Origin: DATIYF01 sp035517775
Lineage (GTDB): Bacteria > Acidobacteriota > Terriglobia > Terriglobales > Acidobacteriaceae
Direction: 5' to 3'
Length of the DNA stretch: 50,516 bases
Assembly (NCBI GenBank): GCA_035517775.1
Contig: DATIYF010000023.1
Location: forward strand, 1-50,516
Positions 23,937 through 31,774 of this stretch are shown here, in pieces (the first letter of the stretch is position 1; each line of letters opens with the position of its first letter). The notes under the pieces were generated by a model. It had not been told where the DNA came from and made no database searches. It saw only the letters and a list, made by a program, of their open reading frames with translations. Both the position numbers and the translations under genes were made by a program.

Positions 23937-26483
23937 GTGAAACGCATCGCAGTCGCCCTTGCCGCCGGAGTGGTTCTCGTCCTGGCTCTCGGCGGCGCGT
24001 TGTATGCCGAAACCGGCTATGACGCATGGCTGCGCTACGGCCCTTTGAGCTATGCTGCCGCAAAGCAATATCAAACGCTGCCGGCCAGCGTGGTCGTCCT
24101 GGGCGATTCCTCGATCCTGGATTCCGCGCAGAAAGAGCTCATTCGCGGCCTGCGCGGTATGCTGGGCAGAACTCTGCGGGCCAATTCTTCCCTTCCCGCC
24201 GAACCGGGCATCATTCTCGCGCGGCTGGCGGAATTGCGCGCCGTTTCTCCGGCGCTCAAACCGCGTGCGGAACTTCGAGCCGACGGGTTTTGGATCACGA
24301 GCGTCCGCCTCCGCGGGCAAGCTTGCCTGGTCATCACCTCGCCCACCGACCGCGGTGTGCTCTACGGTGTATTTGCATTGCTGCGAAAGATCGCGCTGGG
24401 CACGCCCACCGCCAAGCTCGATGAAATTCAGAATCCCTCTGCTCCCCTTCGCTGGGTGAATGACTGGGACAACCGGAATGGAACTATTGAGCGGGGTTAC
24501 GCTGGGGCCTCGATTTTTTTTGAAAATGGCAGTGTCCGCGCCGATCTGGGCCGGGTTCGCGACTACGCCCGCCTGCTGGCATCCCTCGGCATCAACGGCT
24601 GCGTGATCAACAATGTAAACGCTGACCCCAAAACCCTGGAAGACGGTTTTCTGCCCCAGCTGGCGCGCATCGCGGAAGCATTTCGCCCCTGGGGAGTGCG
24701 CATCGGCCTCTCCGCAAATTTCGCCAGCCCGAAGGTAATGGGCGGGCTGGGAACGTTCGATCCGCTTGATCCTTCGGTCGGGGCCTGGTGGCAGCACAAA
24801 GTTGAGGGCATCTACACGCAGATCCCCGACTTCGGCGGCTTCGTCATGAAGGCGGATTCAGAAGGGCAGCTCGGGCCCTCGACTTACGGCCGCAGCCCAG
24901 CCGATGCCGCCAATGTCATCGCCCGCGCTCTCAAGCCTCACGGCGGGGTGCTCTTTTACCGGGCGTTTGTTTATAACCATCACCTCGATTGGCGCAACCC
25001 AAAAAACGACCGGGCCAAAGCGGCTTACGATATTTTTCATCCCCTCGACGGAAAGTTCGATGATAACGTCGTCCTCCAGATCAAGTATGGGCCCATTGAC
25101 TTTCAGGTGCGCGAACCGGTCTCGCCCCTGTTTGGCGGGCTGGCGCACACCAACACAGCCATCGAGCTGCAGATCACGCAGGAATACACCGGCCAGCAGC
25201 GCCATCTGTGCTTTCTCGTGCCCCTGTGGAAAGAGGTACTCGACTTCAACCTGCACGCCAAGGAGCTTGCCACTCCGGTAAAGGAAATTGTTGAGGGCAA
25301 GACGTTCCATCGGCCTATGGGAGGCTTCGTTGGCGTGGCCAATGTAGGCAGCGACCTCAACTGGCTGGGAAATCCGCTGGCGATGGCGAACCTGTACGGC
25401 TTCGGGCGGCTGGCCTGGAATCCGAATCTCAGCGCGAACGCGATCGTGGAGGAATGGACGCGCCTGACTTTTGGCAAACAGCCCCTCGTGGTTCAGACCG
25501 TCTCGGCGATGCAGCTGGCGTCATGGCAGGTTTACGAGAGCTATACCGGGCCATTGGGCCTGCAAACGCTCACCAATATCCTGGGCAGCCATTACGGGCC
25601 GGGAATTGACTCTTCCGAGCAAAACGGATGGGGGCAGTGGCACCGCGCTGATCACGAGGGCGTCGGCATGGATCGCACGGTGGCTACGGGAACGGGTTTC
25701 GTCGGCCAGTATTCGCCGGCCGTAGCCGGGATGTACGCATCACCGAAAACCACGCCCGACGACTTGCTTCTGTTCTTTCATCACGTGCCTTATAGCTATG
25801 TTCTGCATTCAGGCAAGACAGTAATTCAGGAAATTTACGACCTGCATTACGACGGAGCCGAGCACGCCCGGCAATTTGTGAAGCATTGGGAAACCTTGCG
25901 CGGATACCTGGACGAAGAGCGTTACGCAGAAATTCTCGCGCGGCTCAAATATCAGGCTGGTCATGCCATCGTCTGGCGTGACGCGGTCTGCAACTGGTTT
26001 CGCCGCGAATCAGGTATTGCCGACGCCAGGGGGCGCGTGGGCCATCACCCCGATCGAGTTGAGGCTGAGAACATGCAACTCAACGGCTATCGGCCTATGG
26101 ATGTTGTGCCCTGGGAAAACGCCTCGGGCGGCAAAGGCATCGAATGCGCCGCCCCTGAGAAAGAATGCACGGCCGAGTTTCGCTTTGACCGTCCCGCCGG
26201 CTGGTATGAGATTGATGTGCAGTACTTCGACCAGAACAATGGCGAGTCCAGATTCAGAGTTCTCGTGAACCAGCAGCTTGTGGATGAGTGGCGGGCCGGC
26301 GATCATCTGCCCTCGAACCAGCCCGGCGGCGACACTTCTACCCGCCGCTGGATCACGGGAATCGCGTTGCGTGCCGGCGACGAAATCCGTATCGAAGGAA
26401 CTCCAGACGGTGAAGAGCGGGCGCCATTGGACTATGTCGAGGTACGCGCAATGGAAGCTGAGAGCGGTTCAACTTCGAAGTGA
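23937..26483 (+). CDS. Alpha-glucuronidase, glycoside hydrolase family 67
   Basis: An 848-residue exported enzyme that removes alpha-1,2-linked (4-O-methyl-)glucuronic acid from xylo-oligosaccharides. The frame is open from 23616, but that part overlaps CE15. The GTG at 23937, with GAGAG 7 bases upstream, starts a signal anchor (K-R-I-A-V-A-L-A-A-G-V-V-L-V-L-A-L). Catalytic candidates have the family spacing: acid Glu309 in K-A-D-S-E-G-Q, bases Asp388 in G-P-I-D-F-Q-V-R-E-P and Glu416 in Q-I-T-Q-E-Y. The motifs W-V-N-D-W-D-N and F-V-Y-N-H-H are also typical. A C-terminal beta-sandwich-like region (from about 700; V-E-A-E-N-M-Q-L, W-Y-E-I-D-V-Q-Y-F-D) resembles carbohydrate-binding folds and is seen in the longer, fungal-type GH67 proteins. 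It completes the GH3-CE15-GH67 set. Confidence 0.95.
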   Translation: MKRIAVALAAGVVLVLALGGALYAETGYDAWLRYGPLSYAAAKQYQTLPASVVVLGDSSILDSAQKELIRGLRGMLGRTLRANSSLPAEPGIILARLAELRAVSPALKPRAELRADGFWITSVRLRGQACLVITSPTDRGVLYGVFALLRKIALGTPTAKLDEIQNPSAPLRWVNDWDNRNGTIERGYAGASIFFENGSVRADLGRVRDYARLLASLGINGCVINNVNADPKTLEDGFLPQLARIAEAFRPWGVRIGLSANFASPKVMGGLGTFDPLDPSVGAWWQHKVEGIYTQIPDFGGFVMKADSEGQLGPSTYGRSPADAANVIARALKPHGGVLFYRAFVYNHHLDWRNPKNDRAKAAYDIFHPLDGKFDDNVVLQIKYGPIDFQVREPVSPLFGGLAHTNTAIELQITQEYTGQQRHLCFLVPLWKEVLDFNLHAKELATPVKEIVEGKTFHRPMGGFVGVANVGSDLNWLGNPLAMANLYGFGRLAWNPNLSANAIVEEWTRLTFGKQPLVVQTVSAMQLASWQVYESYTGPLGLQTLTNILGSHYGPGIDSSEQNGWGQWHRADHEGVGMDRTVATGTGFVGQYSPAVAGMYASPKTTPDDLLLFFHHVPYSYVLHSGKTVIQEIYDLHYDGAEHARQFVKHWETLRGYLDEERYAEILARLKYQAGHAIVWRDAVCNWFRRESGIADARGRVGHHPDRVEAENMQLNGYRPMDVVPWENASGGKGIECAAPEKECTAEFRFDRPAGWYEIDVQYFDQNNGESRFRVLVNQQLVDEWRAGDHLPSNQPGGDTSTRRWITGIALRAGDEIRIEGTPDGEERAPLDYVEVRAMEAESGSTSK

Positions 26484-26525
26484 TGAGGATGTCGCCATTG
26501 AACCGGTTGACTCTAATGGCCTCGC

Positions 26526-26539
26526 GTTTTGCGCAAAAC
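26526..26539. repeat. Perfect 14-base palindrome
   Basis: GTTTTGCGCAAAAC is self-complementary and lies between the GH67 stop and the isochorismatase-like gene, 73 bases before its start. It could be a regulator site; no partner is evident. Confidence 0.4.
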
Positions 26540-26611
26540 AGCTGCCCTTTGAGCGCTGTGAACGCTAGAATTCATGCATAGGGTTGGTTCCGGCTTCGAG
26601 AGGAGACCCTT

Positions 26612-27220
26612 ATGGCTAGCGTGCTTGGCAGCATCAATCCACCGGCCAGCGATTTTGCCGAAACGGCCCGCCGACCGCTGGAAGCGGAGCAGTGCGCCCT
26701 GATTGTCGTGGATATTCAGGAAAAGCTGCTGCCGCCCATCTTCCAGAAGGAGCAACTACTGCGCAACTCCCAGTTGCTCATCCGACTGGCCGGCATTCTG
26801 AAAATTCCAACCCTCTTGAGCACGCAATACGCGAAAGGCCTGGGAAACACCGTTCCGGAGATCAGTTCCCTGCTTCCTGATACACCGGCAATTGATAAAC
26901 AGATGTTTTCCTGCTTCGGCAGCGAGGTGTTCTGCTCCCTGCTCAAACGCCTGCCCGGCAATCGCAACACGCTGCTGCTGTGCGGCATGGAGAGCCACAT
27001 CTGCGTAATGCAGACCGCCCTTGGGGCCTTGCGCGAGGGCTATCTGGTCCATATCGCCTCAGACGCCGTCGGTTCCCGCACCGAGTGGAACTGGAAAATC
27101 GGCCTGGAGCGCATGCGGGCGGCTGGGGCCGTCATCTCTTCCACCGAGATGATGATGTACGAGCTATTGCGCTCCTCGGGCGTGATCGCCTTCAAGGAAA
27201 TCCTCCCATATTTGAAGTAA
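26612..27220 (+). CDS. Isochorismatase-family cysteine hydrolase
   Basis: A 202-residue cytoplasmic hydrolase with the family triad: Asp34 (V-V-D-I-Q-E-K), Lys96 (I-D-K-Q-M-F-S) and Cys131 (M-E-S-H-I-C-V-M-Q-T). The overall pattern is closest to the YcaC/ISOC2-like branch, whose substrates are mostly unknown amides. AGGAGA lies just before the ATG. It stands alone between the xylan locus and the FecR protein, so neighbours do not reveal its substrate. A true isochorismatase role is unlikely because there are no siderophore genes nearby. Confidence 0.9.
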   Translation: MASVLGSINPPASDFAETARRPLEAEQCALIVVDIQEKLLPPIFQKEQLLRNSQLLIRLAGILKIPTLLSTQYAKGLGNTVPEISSLLPDTPAIDKQMFSCFGSEVFCSLLKRLPGNRNTLLLCGMESHICVMQTALGALREGYLVHIASDAVGSRTEWNWKIGLERMRAAGAVISSTEMMMYELLRSSGVIAFKEILPYLK

Positions 27221-27259
27221 GTAATAGTACCTAATAGGCTTATGCTTGTTCCTATCACG

Positions 27260-27323
27260 GTTGCGACTTGCGGGCGCCGATTATGTCTTGCCCCTGGTCC
27301 GGGGGGTCAAATCCCACCGCAAC
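27260..27323 (+). other. Possible structured RNA element upstream of the FecR gene
   Basis: GTTGCG (27260-27265) pairs with CGCAAC (27318-27323), closing a 64-base element. Inside it a GC-rich hairpin can form from TTGCCCC (27288-27294) with GGGGTCAA (27303-27310), one base bulged. It sits about 115 bases upstream of the FecR-domain gene. It matches no riboswitch or tRNA I recognise; the T-arm-like GGGGTCAAATCCC is superficial. Confidence 0.25.
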
Positions 27324-27437
27324 TAAAGGACGTACCTGGGGTTAACATTAGTGCAACAAGTGTGAGCACCGGAGTGCCGCGTTACCGCTCAAACGCTGGC
27401 AGCCGGCGGCAGAAAGCTTGCCATAGGAGAGCGAGCT

Positions 27438-29792
27438 ATGAGACTTCGAAGGGGCGCGATTCTGGCAACATTGCTCGCGTTATTTCTTGCGGCAGGAATG
27501 ACCTGGGCCGCGGCCCAGGATGACCTGGACTCCGACCAGGTTCAGGCGGATACAGACCAAACTCAGGGACCGCCACCACCACCGGACCAGGCCAAACCAA
27601 GCCCGTCTCAGCCCAGCATGACTCAGCCGAGTCAAGATCAGGCGAGTCAAAATCAAGATGAAGGGCCGCCCGACCGGGTCGCCCGCTTGCAGTACCTGTC
27701 AGGGCAGGTTTCTATTCAGCCCGGCGGGACCGGAGACTGGGTAGCGGGCTCAATCAATCGGCCGCTGACTTCGGCCGACAACATTTGGGCCGACAAAGAT
27801 TCCCGCGCCGAATTGAACGTTGGCGGCGGCTTGCTGCGCATTGACAGCAATACCAGCCTCACCCTGACCAATGTCGGCAACAACACCATTCAGGTGGAGC
27901 TGCACCAGGGCACGCTCAATGTGCACGTGCGGCATCTGTTCGATGGCGAAATCTACGAAGTGGATACCCCCAACCTGGCGTTTACGGTGCAGAAATCCGG
28001 CGACTACCGCTTCGATGTAGATCCCAATACCGACGCCAGCGTGGTGACGGTCTGGAAGGGCGAAGGCGATGCGACCGGCAACGGGCCTCTGGTGCGGGTG
28101 CGAGCCCACGAGCAGGCGCGCTTCACCAATGGCACTTCTCTCACCCATCAGGTTTCGGCGGCGCCGGGCTTTGACGGCTTCGACGACTGGTGCCGTGTGC
28201 GCGACCAGCGTGAGGATAATTCTCTTTCCGCCCGCTACGTGGCGCCTGGAACCATCGGCTATGAAGACCTCGACGCCTACGGGACCTGGCGGGTCGAACA
28301 GCCTTACGGCGAAGTCTGGGTTCCCTCGGGCGTGGCCGCAGGGTGGGCGCCTTACACCTACGGACATTGGGTCTGGATCAGCCCCTGGGGCTGGACTTGG
28401 GTGGATGACGAGCCCTGGGGATTTGCTCCCTTCCATTATGGCCGCTGGGTTTATGCCGGCGGATACTGGGGATGGTCGCCTGGCCCGTACTGGGCGCGGC
28501 CCTTCTATGCTCCCGCGCTGGTGAGCTGGTTCGGCGGTCCAGGCTGGGGTGTGGGCTTCGGATTCGGCTTTGGCGGCGGCATTGGATGGTGCCCGCTGGG
28601 CTGGGGCGAACCCTTCTTCCCCTGGTACCACGTGGGTCCGCGCTACTTCAACCGGATCAACATCTACAACACGCGGATCGTGAACATCAATCGCTTCCGC
28701 GGCGATTACTTCAACCATCGCTTTGGCGGCTTCCGCTACGCCAATCTGCGAGTGCCCGGTGGGCGCGTTGCCATGTCGCAACATGCTTTTACCAATTCGT
28801 TGCCGGTGCATCGCAACCTGGTGCATATGTCGGAGACGGCGTTCTCCCGCTCATCGCTTGGGGGCCATATGCCGGGTCCGACGGCCTCGAGCCGCCTGGG
28901 AGGAAGAGTGGCGGCGATGCCGCCCTCGCACGCATTCTCGCGCTCAACCTTCTCCCGGAATGCGCCAGGGAATGTGCGCGGCCGTTCGGAAGCAATCAAC
29001 AACCGCGTAGCTCGCCCTGAAAGTGGAGTCAATCGCGGCGGGCAGTTCAGCCCGAGAGCGGAATCCGGCGCCCGGACCTCGATGTCGGCGCACAGCTATG
29101 TTCCCCGGCCGCCACAAAACGGCGCCTCGCATGACATGGCGATGCGCTCGGGCTCAACGCGCTACGTGCCGAGACCTCCTGAAAACTCGCGGGCGATCAG
29201 CGGGAGAACCGATGCGCGAAGCCAAGGGTTCTCTCGCGGGCCGCAATCGGAGAACCGCAACGTTCCGCGGCCTTCTTCGAACCCGAGGTCTGCGCCGGCG
29301 GAGCGGAACTATTCCAACCCGGGACGGTCAAACGAACGCAGCACACCCCGCTCTGTTGGGCAGTCAGGACGAGGGCACGCTTCGAACTTCGTTCCTCGGC
29401 CCACGGGTCCGGTGAAGCCCGCCGGCAACTACAGCTATCAGGCCAACAACCGCAGCTTCAGCAGCGGCCGCGACTTTGGCGGGAGCCAGGGAAGAAGCTA
29501 TAGCCAGCCCAGCTATCGCAGCTACCAGGGGCGCTCGTTCGGCGGGTATAGCCAGCCTTCGCGCAGCTACTCGGCGCCTTCGTACCGCAGCTACTCGCAG
29601 CCGCAATACCGGAGCTATTCGGCGCCCCAGGGGCGCAGCTACTCAGCTCCATCCCGCAGCTATTCCGCTCCTTCGTACCACAGCTCGGGCGGCGGCTCGT
29701 CCGGCTACCATGGTGGTGGCGGCGGCGGCAGGTCTTATGGCGGCGGGGGCGGAGGCCACTTCTCCGGTGGGGGAGGCCACGGCCACCGGTAA
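27438..29792 (+). CDS. Exported FecR-domain and DUF6600 protein with low-complexity tail
   Basis: A 784-residue protein with AGGAGAG before the ATG and a signal peptide (A-T-L-L-A-L-F-L-A-A-G-M-T-W-A). A Gln/Pro/Asp-rich linker follows. A FecR domain at about 75-170 shows V-S-I-Q-P-G-G-T-G-D-W and V-E-L-H-Q-G-T-L-N-V-H-V. A Trp/Tyr/Gly-rich DUF6600-like block at about 270-410 has repeated G-x-W-V-W-x-x-P-W-G-W motifs. The last 300 residues are disordered: Arg/Ser-rich, four V-P-R-P/F-V-P-R-P motifs, then repeats of S-Y-S-A-P and R-S-Y, ending in poly-Gly/His. Unlike true FecR it has no anti-sigma helix domain and no neighbouring sigma gene, so it is a periplasmic or surface protein, perhaps cell-wall or matrix-associated. 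Function is unknown. Confidence 0.9.
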   Translation: MRLRRGAILATLLALFLAAGMTWAAAQDDLDSDQVQADTDQTQGPPPPPDQAKPSPSQPSMTQPSQDQASQNQDEGPPDRVARLQYLSGQVSIQPGGTGDWVAGSINRPLTSADNIWADKDSRAELNVGGGLLRIDSNTSLTLTNVGNNTIQVELHQGTLNVHVRHLFDGEIYEVDTPNLAFTVQKSGDYRFDVDPNTDASVVTVWKGEGDATGNGPLVRVRAHEQARFTNGTSLTHQVSAAPGFDGFDDWCRVRDQREDNSLSARYVAPGTIGYEDLDAYGTWRVEQPYGEVWVPSGVAAGWAPYTYGHWVWISPWGWTWVDDEPWGFAPFHYGRWVYAGGYWGWSPGPYWARPFYAPALVSWFGGPGWGVGFGFGFGGGIGWCPLGWGEPFFPWYHVGPRYFNRINIYNTRIVNINRFRGDYFNHRFGGFRYANLRVPGGRVAMSQHAFTNSLPVHRNLVHMSETAFSRSSLGGHMPGPTASSRLGGRVAAMPPSHAFSRSTFSRNAPGNVRGRSEAINNRVARPESGVNRGGQFSPRAESGARTSMSAHSYVPRPPQNGASHDMAMRSGSTRYVPRPPENSRAISGRTDARSQGFSRGPQSENRNVPRPSSNPRSAPAERNYSNPGRSNERSTPRSVGQSGRGHASNFVPRPTGPVKPAGNYSYQANNRSFSSGRDFGGSQGRSYSQPSYRSYQGRSFGGYSQPSRSYSAPSYRSYSQPQYRSYSAPQGRSYSAPSRSYSAPSYHSSGGGSSGYHGGGGGGRSYGGGGGGHFSGGGGHGHR

Positions 29793-29814
29793 AGACACAA
29801 CCGTCTATATTTGC

Positions 29815-29840
29815 AAACGCCGCTCGCAAGAGCGGCGTTT
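29815..29840. terminator. Perfect intrinsic terminator hairpin with GCAA tetraloop
   Basis: AAACGCCGCTC (29815-29825) pairs without mismatch with GAGCGGCGTTT (29830-29840) around a GCAA (GNRA) loop. Flanking A and T runs make it usable from both sides. It lies 23 bases after the FecR gene stop and 41 bases beyond the stop of the convergent P-loop gene, so it serves both. Confidence 0.9.
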
Positions 29841-29880
29841 CTATTGAAGGGCGAGACGAATGACGCCAAATGAGCCGGCC

Positions 29881-30669
29881 TCACTCCTGCTGCTTCTTGA
29901 CCTTTACGACCGTGATTTTGGTGAAACCTTCCTCGAAGGTAGGCGCTTGCAGCTTGCCGGCCATGCGATGCATCACGTCTTCGGGCACCGATCGCTGACG
30001 CTTGCGATTGCGCTCCAGGCAGATCTCCACCGGCACGTCGAAGAACACGGCCTGCACCTCGTAGTGGTGGTCGTGGGCCAGCTTGATCCAGTTGGCGCGC
30101 TCGTGCGGGCTCAGGTTGGTGGCATCGACGTAATTCATCGGACGCCCGGCAATCAACCGCGCCCGCAACATAGAGCGCAGGTTAGAGAAGATCAGGTCCT
30201 GGAAACGCTGCTCGGTGGGATCGTCAAACAGCAACACCCGCAACAGATCACTGGAAAGCGGTGTTATGTTGTGGCGCTTGAACCAGGAACTCTTGCCGGA
30301 ACCGGGGAGCCCAATGGCCAATACCACCACGCCCTTGGCCGCCCCAGCCGGTTGCGGCGGCGCTGCTGCCGGCGGCGAGCTCGAGGGCGCGGCGGCGGAA
30401 GATGATCCCCGCCCCCGGCCCCCGCGACCCCGGCGGCGCCGCCTTCCCGCGGCAGGCCTTGCCTGCGTTCCCGCGGCGGGCGGCTCAACTCTAGGCTCGT
30501 CCGCCGGGGCAGCTTCCTGGGGCGCCGATTCCTCTTTTTTCGGAGCGGATTCGGGAGTAGGAGCGTCACTCTCAAAATACTTGGGCTGCAGGGGAGCCGG
30601 AGCTCCGGATGGGGATTCAGCCTTTTCCTTCTTACGGCGCTTGAAACGCTCATGCATCCATTTGCGCAT
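29881..30669 (-). CDS. Polynucleotide-kinase-like P-loop protein with disordered RG-rich N-terminus
   Basis: A 262-residue protein with two parts. Residues 1-112 are low complexity: basic at first, then Pro/Ala/Glu-rich, with an R-R-R-R-R-G-R-G-G-R-G-R-G patch (76-88) typical of RNA-binding tails. Residues 113-262 are a P-loop kinase domain of the AAA_33/T4-Pnkp type: Walker A G-L-P-G-S-G-K-S-S (120-128), P-L-S-S-D-L-L-R, Y-V-D-A-T-N-L, and a lid with E-R-N-R-K-R-Q-R. Family members phosphorylate 5' hydroxyls of RNA/DNA or small metabolites. The RG-rich tail makes a nucleic-acid substrate the better guess here. No ligase or phosphatase domain accompanies it. It is divergent from the thioredoxin gene and convergent with the FecR gene. 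Confidence 0.85.
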   Translation of the reverse strand: MRKWMHERFKRRKKEKAESPSGAPAPLQPKYFESDAPTPESAPKKEESAPQEAAPADEPRVEPPAAGTQARPAAGRRRRRGRGGRGRGSSSAAAPSSSPPAAAPPQPAGAAKGVVVLAIGLPGSGKSSWFKRHNITPLSSDLLRVLLFDDPTEQRFQDLIFSNLRSMLRARLIAGRPMNYVDATNLSPHERANWIKLAHDHHYEVQAVFFDVPVEICLERNRKRQRSVPEDVMHRMAGKLQAPTFEEGFTKITVVKVKKQQE

Positions 30670-30788
30670 GCTTGGCTTTTAACACAGGCTGCGCATTCGG
30701 AGCAATCTGCGCCACCCGGGATGTACCACGGGCGCAAAGGTCAAAGCCGGTACTTTAGTGGAAGATGACGCCGCAAGCGTGAAGTAAG

Positions 30789-31412
30789 ATGTTTAGAGTG
30801 AAGACAACGCCAAGACGCTTTCTTGTGCCGGCCATTGTGGTGGCGGCGTTTCTCGCGGTATTTCTCGGTTTTTCCGTCTATAGCAGGGTGCGGCGGCACC
30901 CGAATTACTGGGAGACGCGCCTGCACCAGCATGAAAATATGGCGGGCCTTGAAGGCAAGCCCGCGCCTCCGCTGGAAGTAGATCACTATCTGGGGCCGAA
31001 GCCCGAAACCCTGACGCAACTGCGAGGCCGGCCCGTGCTCATCTACTTCTGGGCACATTGGTGCGGCCCCTGCCGCGCGGAAGCTCCGGTGCTCGCCAGG
31101 TTGAAGACAGAATATGCGGACAAAGGATTGTCTCTTCTGGGCCCAACCATGCTCTATGGCTACGTCGCGGGAGGCGAGGACGCCTCACCCGGGCAGGAGC
31201 TCGCCTACATCGAACAAGTACGTGAGAAATACTATGCCGGACTGGCGGATGTGCCGGTCCCCATCAGCGAGAAGAATTTCACTACTTATGGCGCGCTCGC
31301 CACGCCCACCCTGGTGCTGCTGGACCGCCAGGGCATTGTGAAGTTGTACCACCCCAATGAAATGACCTACTCCCAGCTCAAAGCTGCGCTGGATCGCGTA
31401 GTTGCAGAATGA
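30789..31412 (+). CDS. TlpA/ResA-like membrane-anchored thioredoxin
   Basis: A 207-residue thiol-disulfide oxidoreductase. An N-terminal helix (F-L-V-P-A-I-V-V-A-A-F-L-A-V-F-L-G-F) anchors it in the membrane with the catalytic domain outside. The active site W-C-G-P-C follows Y-F-W-A-H-W, and the cis-Pro is in A-T-P-T-L-V-L-L. The sequence is closest to the AhpC/TSA-Redoxin branch used in cytochrome c maturation or periplasmic thiol reduction. No cytochrome or Dsb gene is adjacent, so a specific partner cannot be named. Confidence 0.9.
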   Translation: MFRVKTTPRRFLVPAIVVAAFLAVFLGFSVYSRVRRHPNYWETRLHQHENMAGLEGKPAPPLEVDHYLGPKPETLTQLRGRPVLIYFWAHWCGPCRAEAPVLARLKTEYADKGLSLLGPTMLYGYVAGGEDASPGQELAYIEQVREKYYAGLADVPVPISEKNFTTYGALATPTLVLLDRQGIVKLYHPNEMTYSQLKAALDRVVAE

Positions 31413-31774
31413 CCCGCCGGTTTGCGCTGAGAACGGGGAACGACTGGGAACTGATCCATTGGAATTGGTGCATGTCAGCGTGGTCAACCAACCCCTCACC
31501 TCGATTTATCTTGAACTGAGATTTCTGGGGCCAGCCAGAGCCAAGGTTCACGGGTTCGCTGCCACTCACCGGATCTCAGTTGCCAGACTATGACTCCCCT
31601 CTCAGCTCCTTCAGAAACTTCTAATATTCAGCATTGCGCAACGGTCTAGTGGCCTCGGTCACAACCGTTGGTGATGGCGGTCATTTGCCGCTTTTCCGCT
31701 CTGCCTGTTAAGATTTTTTGTTCTCATCATTCCAATTGCAGTTGGCAGCCTCGTCATTTTCAAGCGGAGGAAAC
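31413..31774. other. Intergenic region upstream of gap
   Basis: This 362-base spacer holds no supported gene; the small frames in it have no ribosome site or family pattern. It contains the candidate gap promoter at 31685-31714 and the strong ribosome site GGAGG next to the gap start. Confidence 0.5.
31685..31714 (+). promoter_or_regulatory. Candidate promoter of the glycolytic operon
   Basis: TTGCCG (31685-31690) and TAAGAT (31709-31714), separated by 18 bases and followed by a T-rich stretch, resemble a housekeeping -35/-10 pair. It lies 60 bases before the gap ATG. Confidence 0.4.

Noticed and set aside
26612..27220. Isochorismatase as part of a siderophore pathway
   Set aside because: No ent/dhb-type genes nearby, and the sequence fits the YcaC/ISOC2-like branch.
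27260..27323. Possible tRNA
   Set aside because: Only 64 bases, no D-arm or anticodon arm that folds, and no CCA end; kept only as an unassigned structured element.
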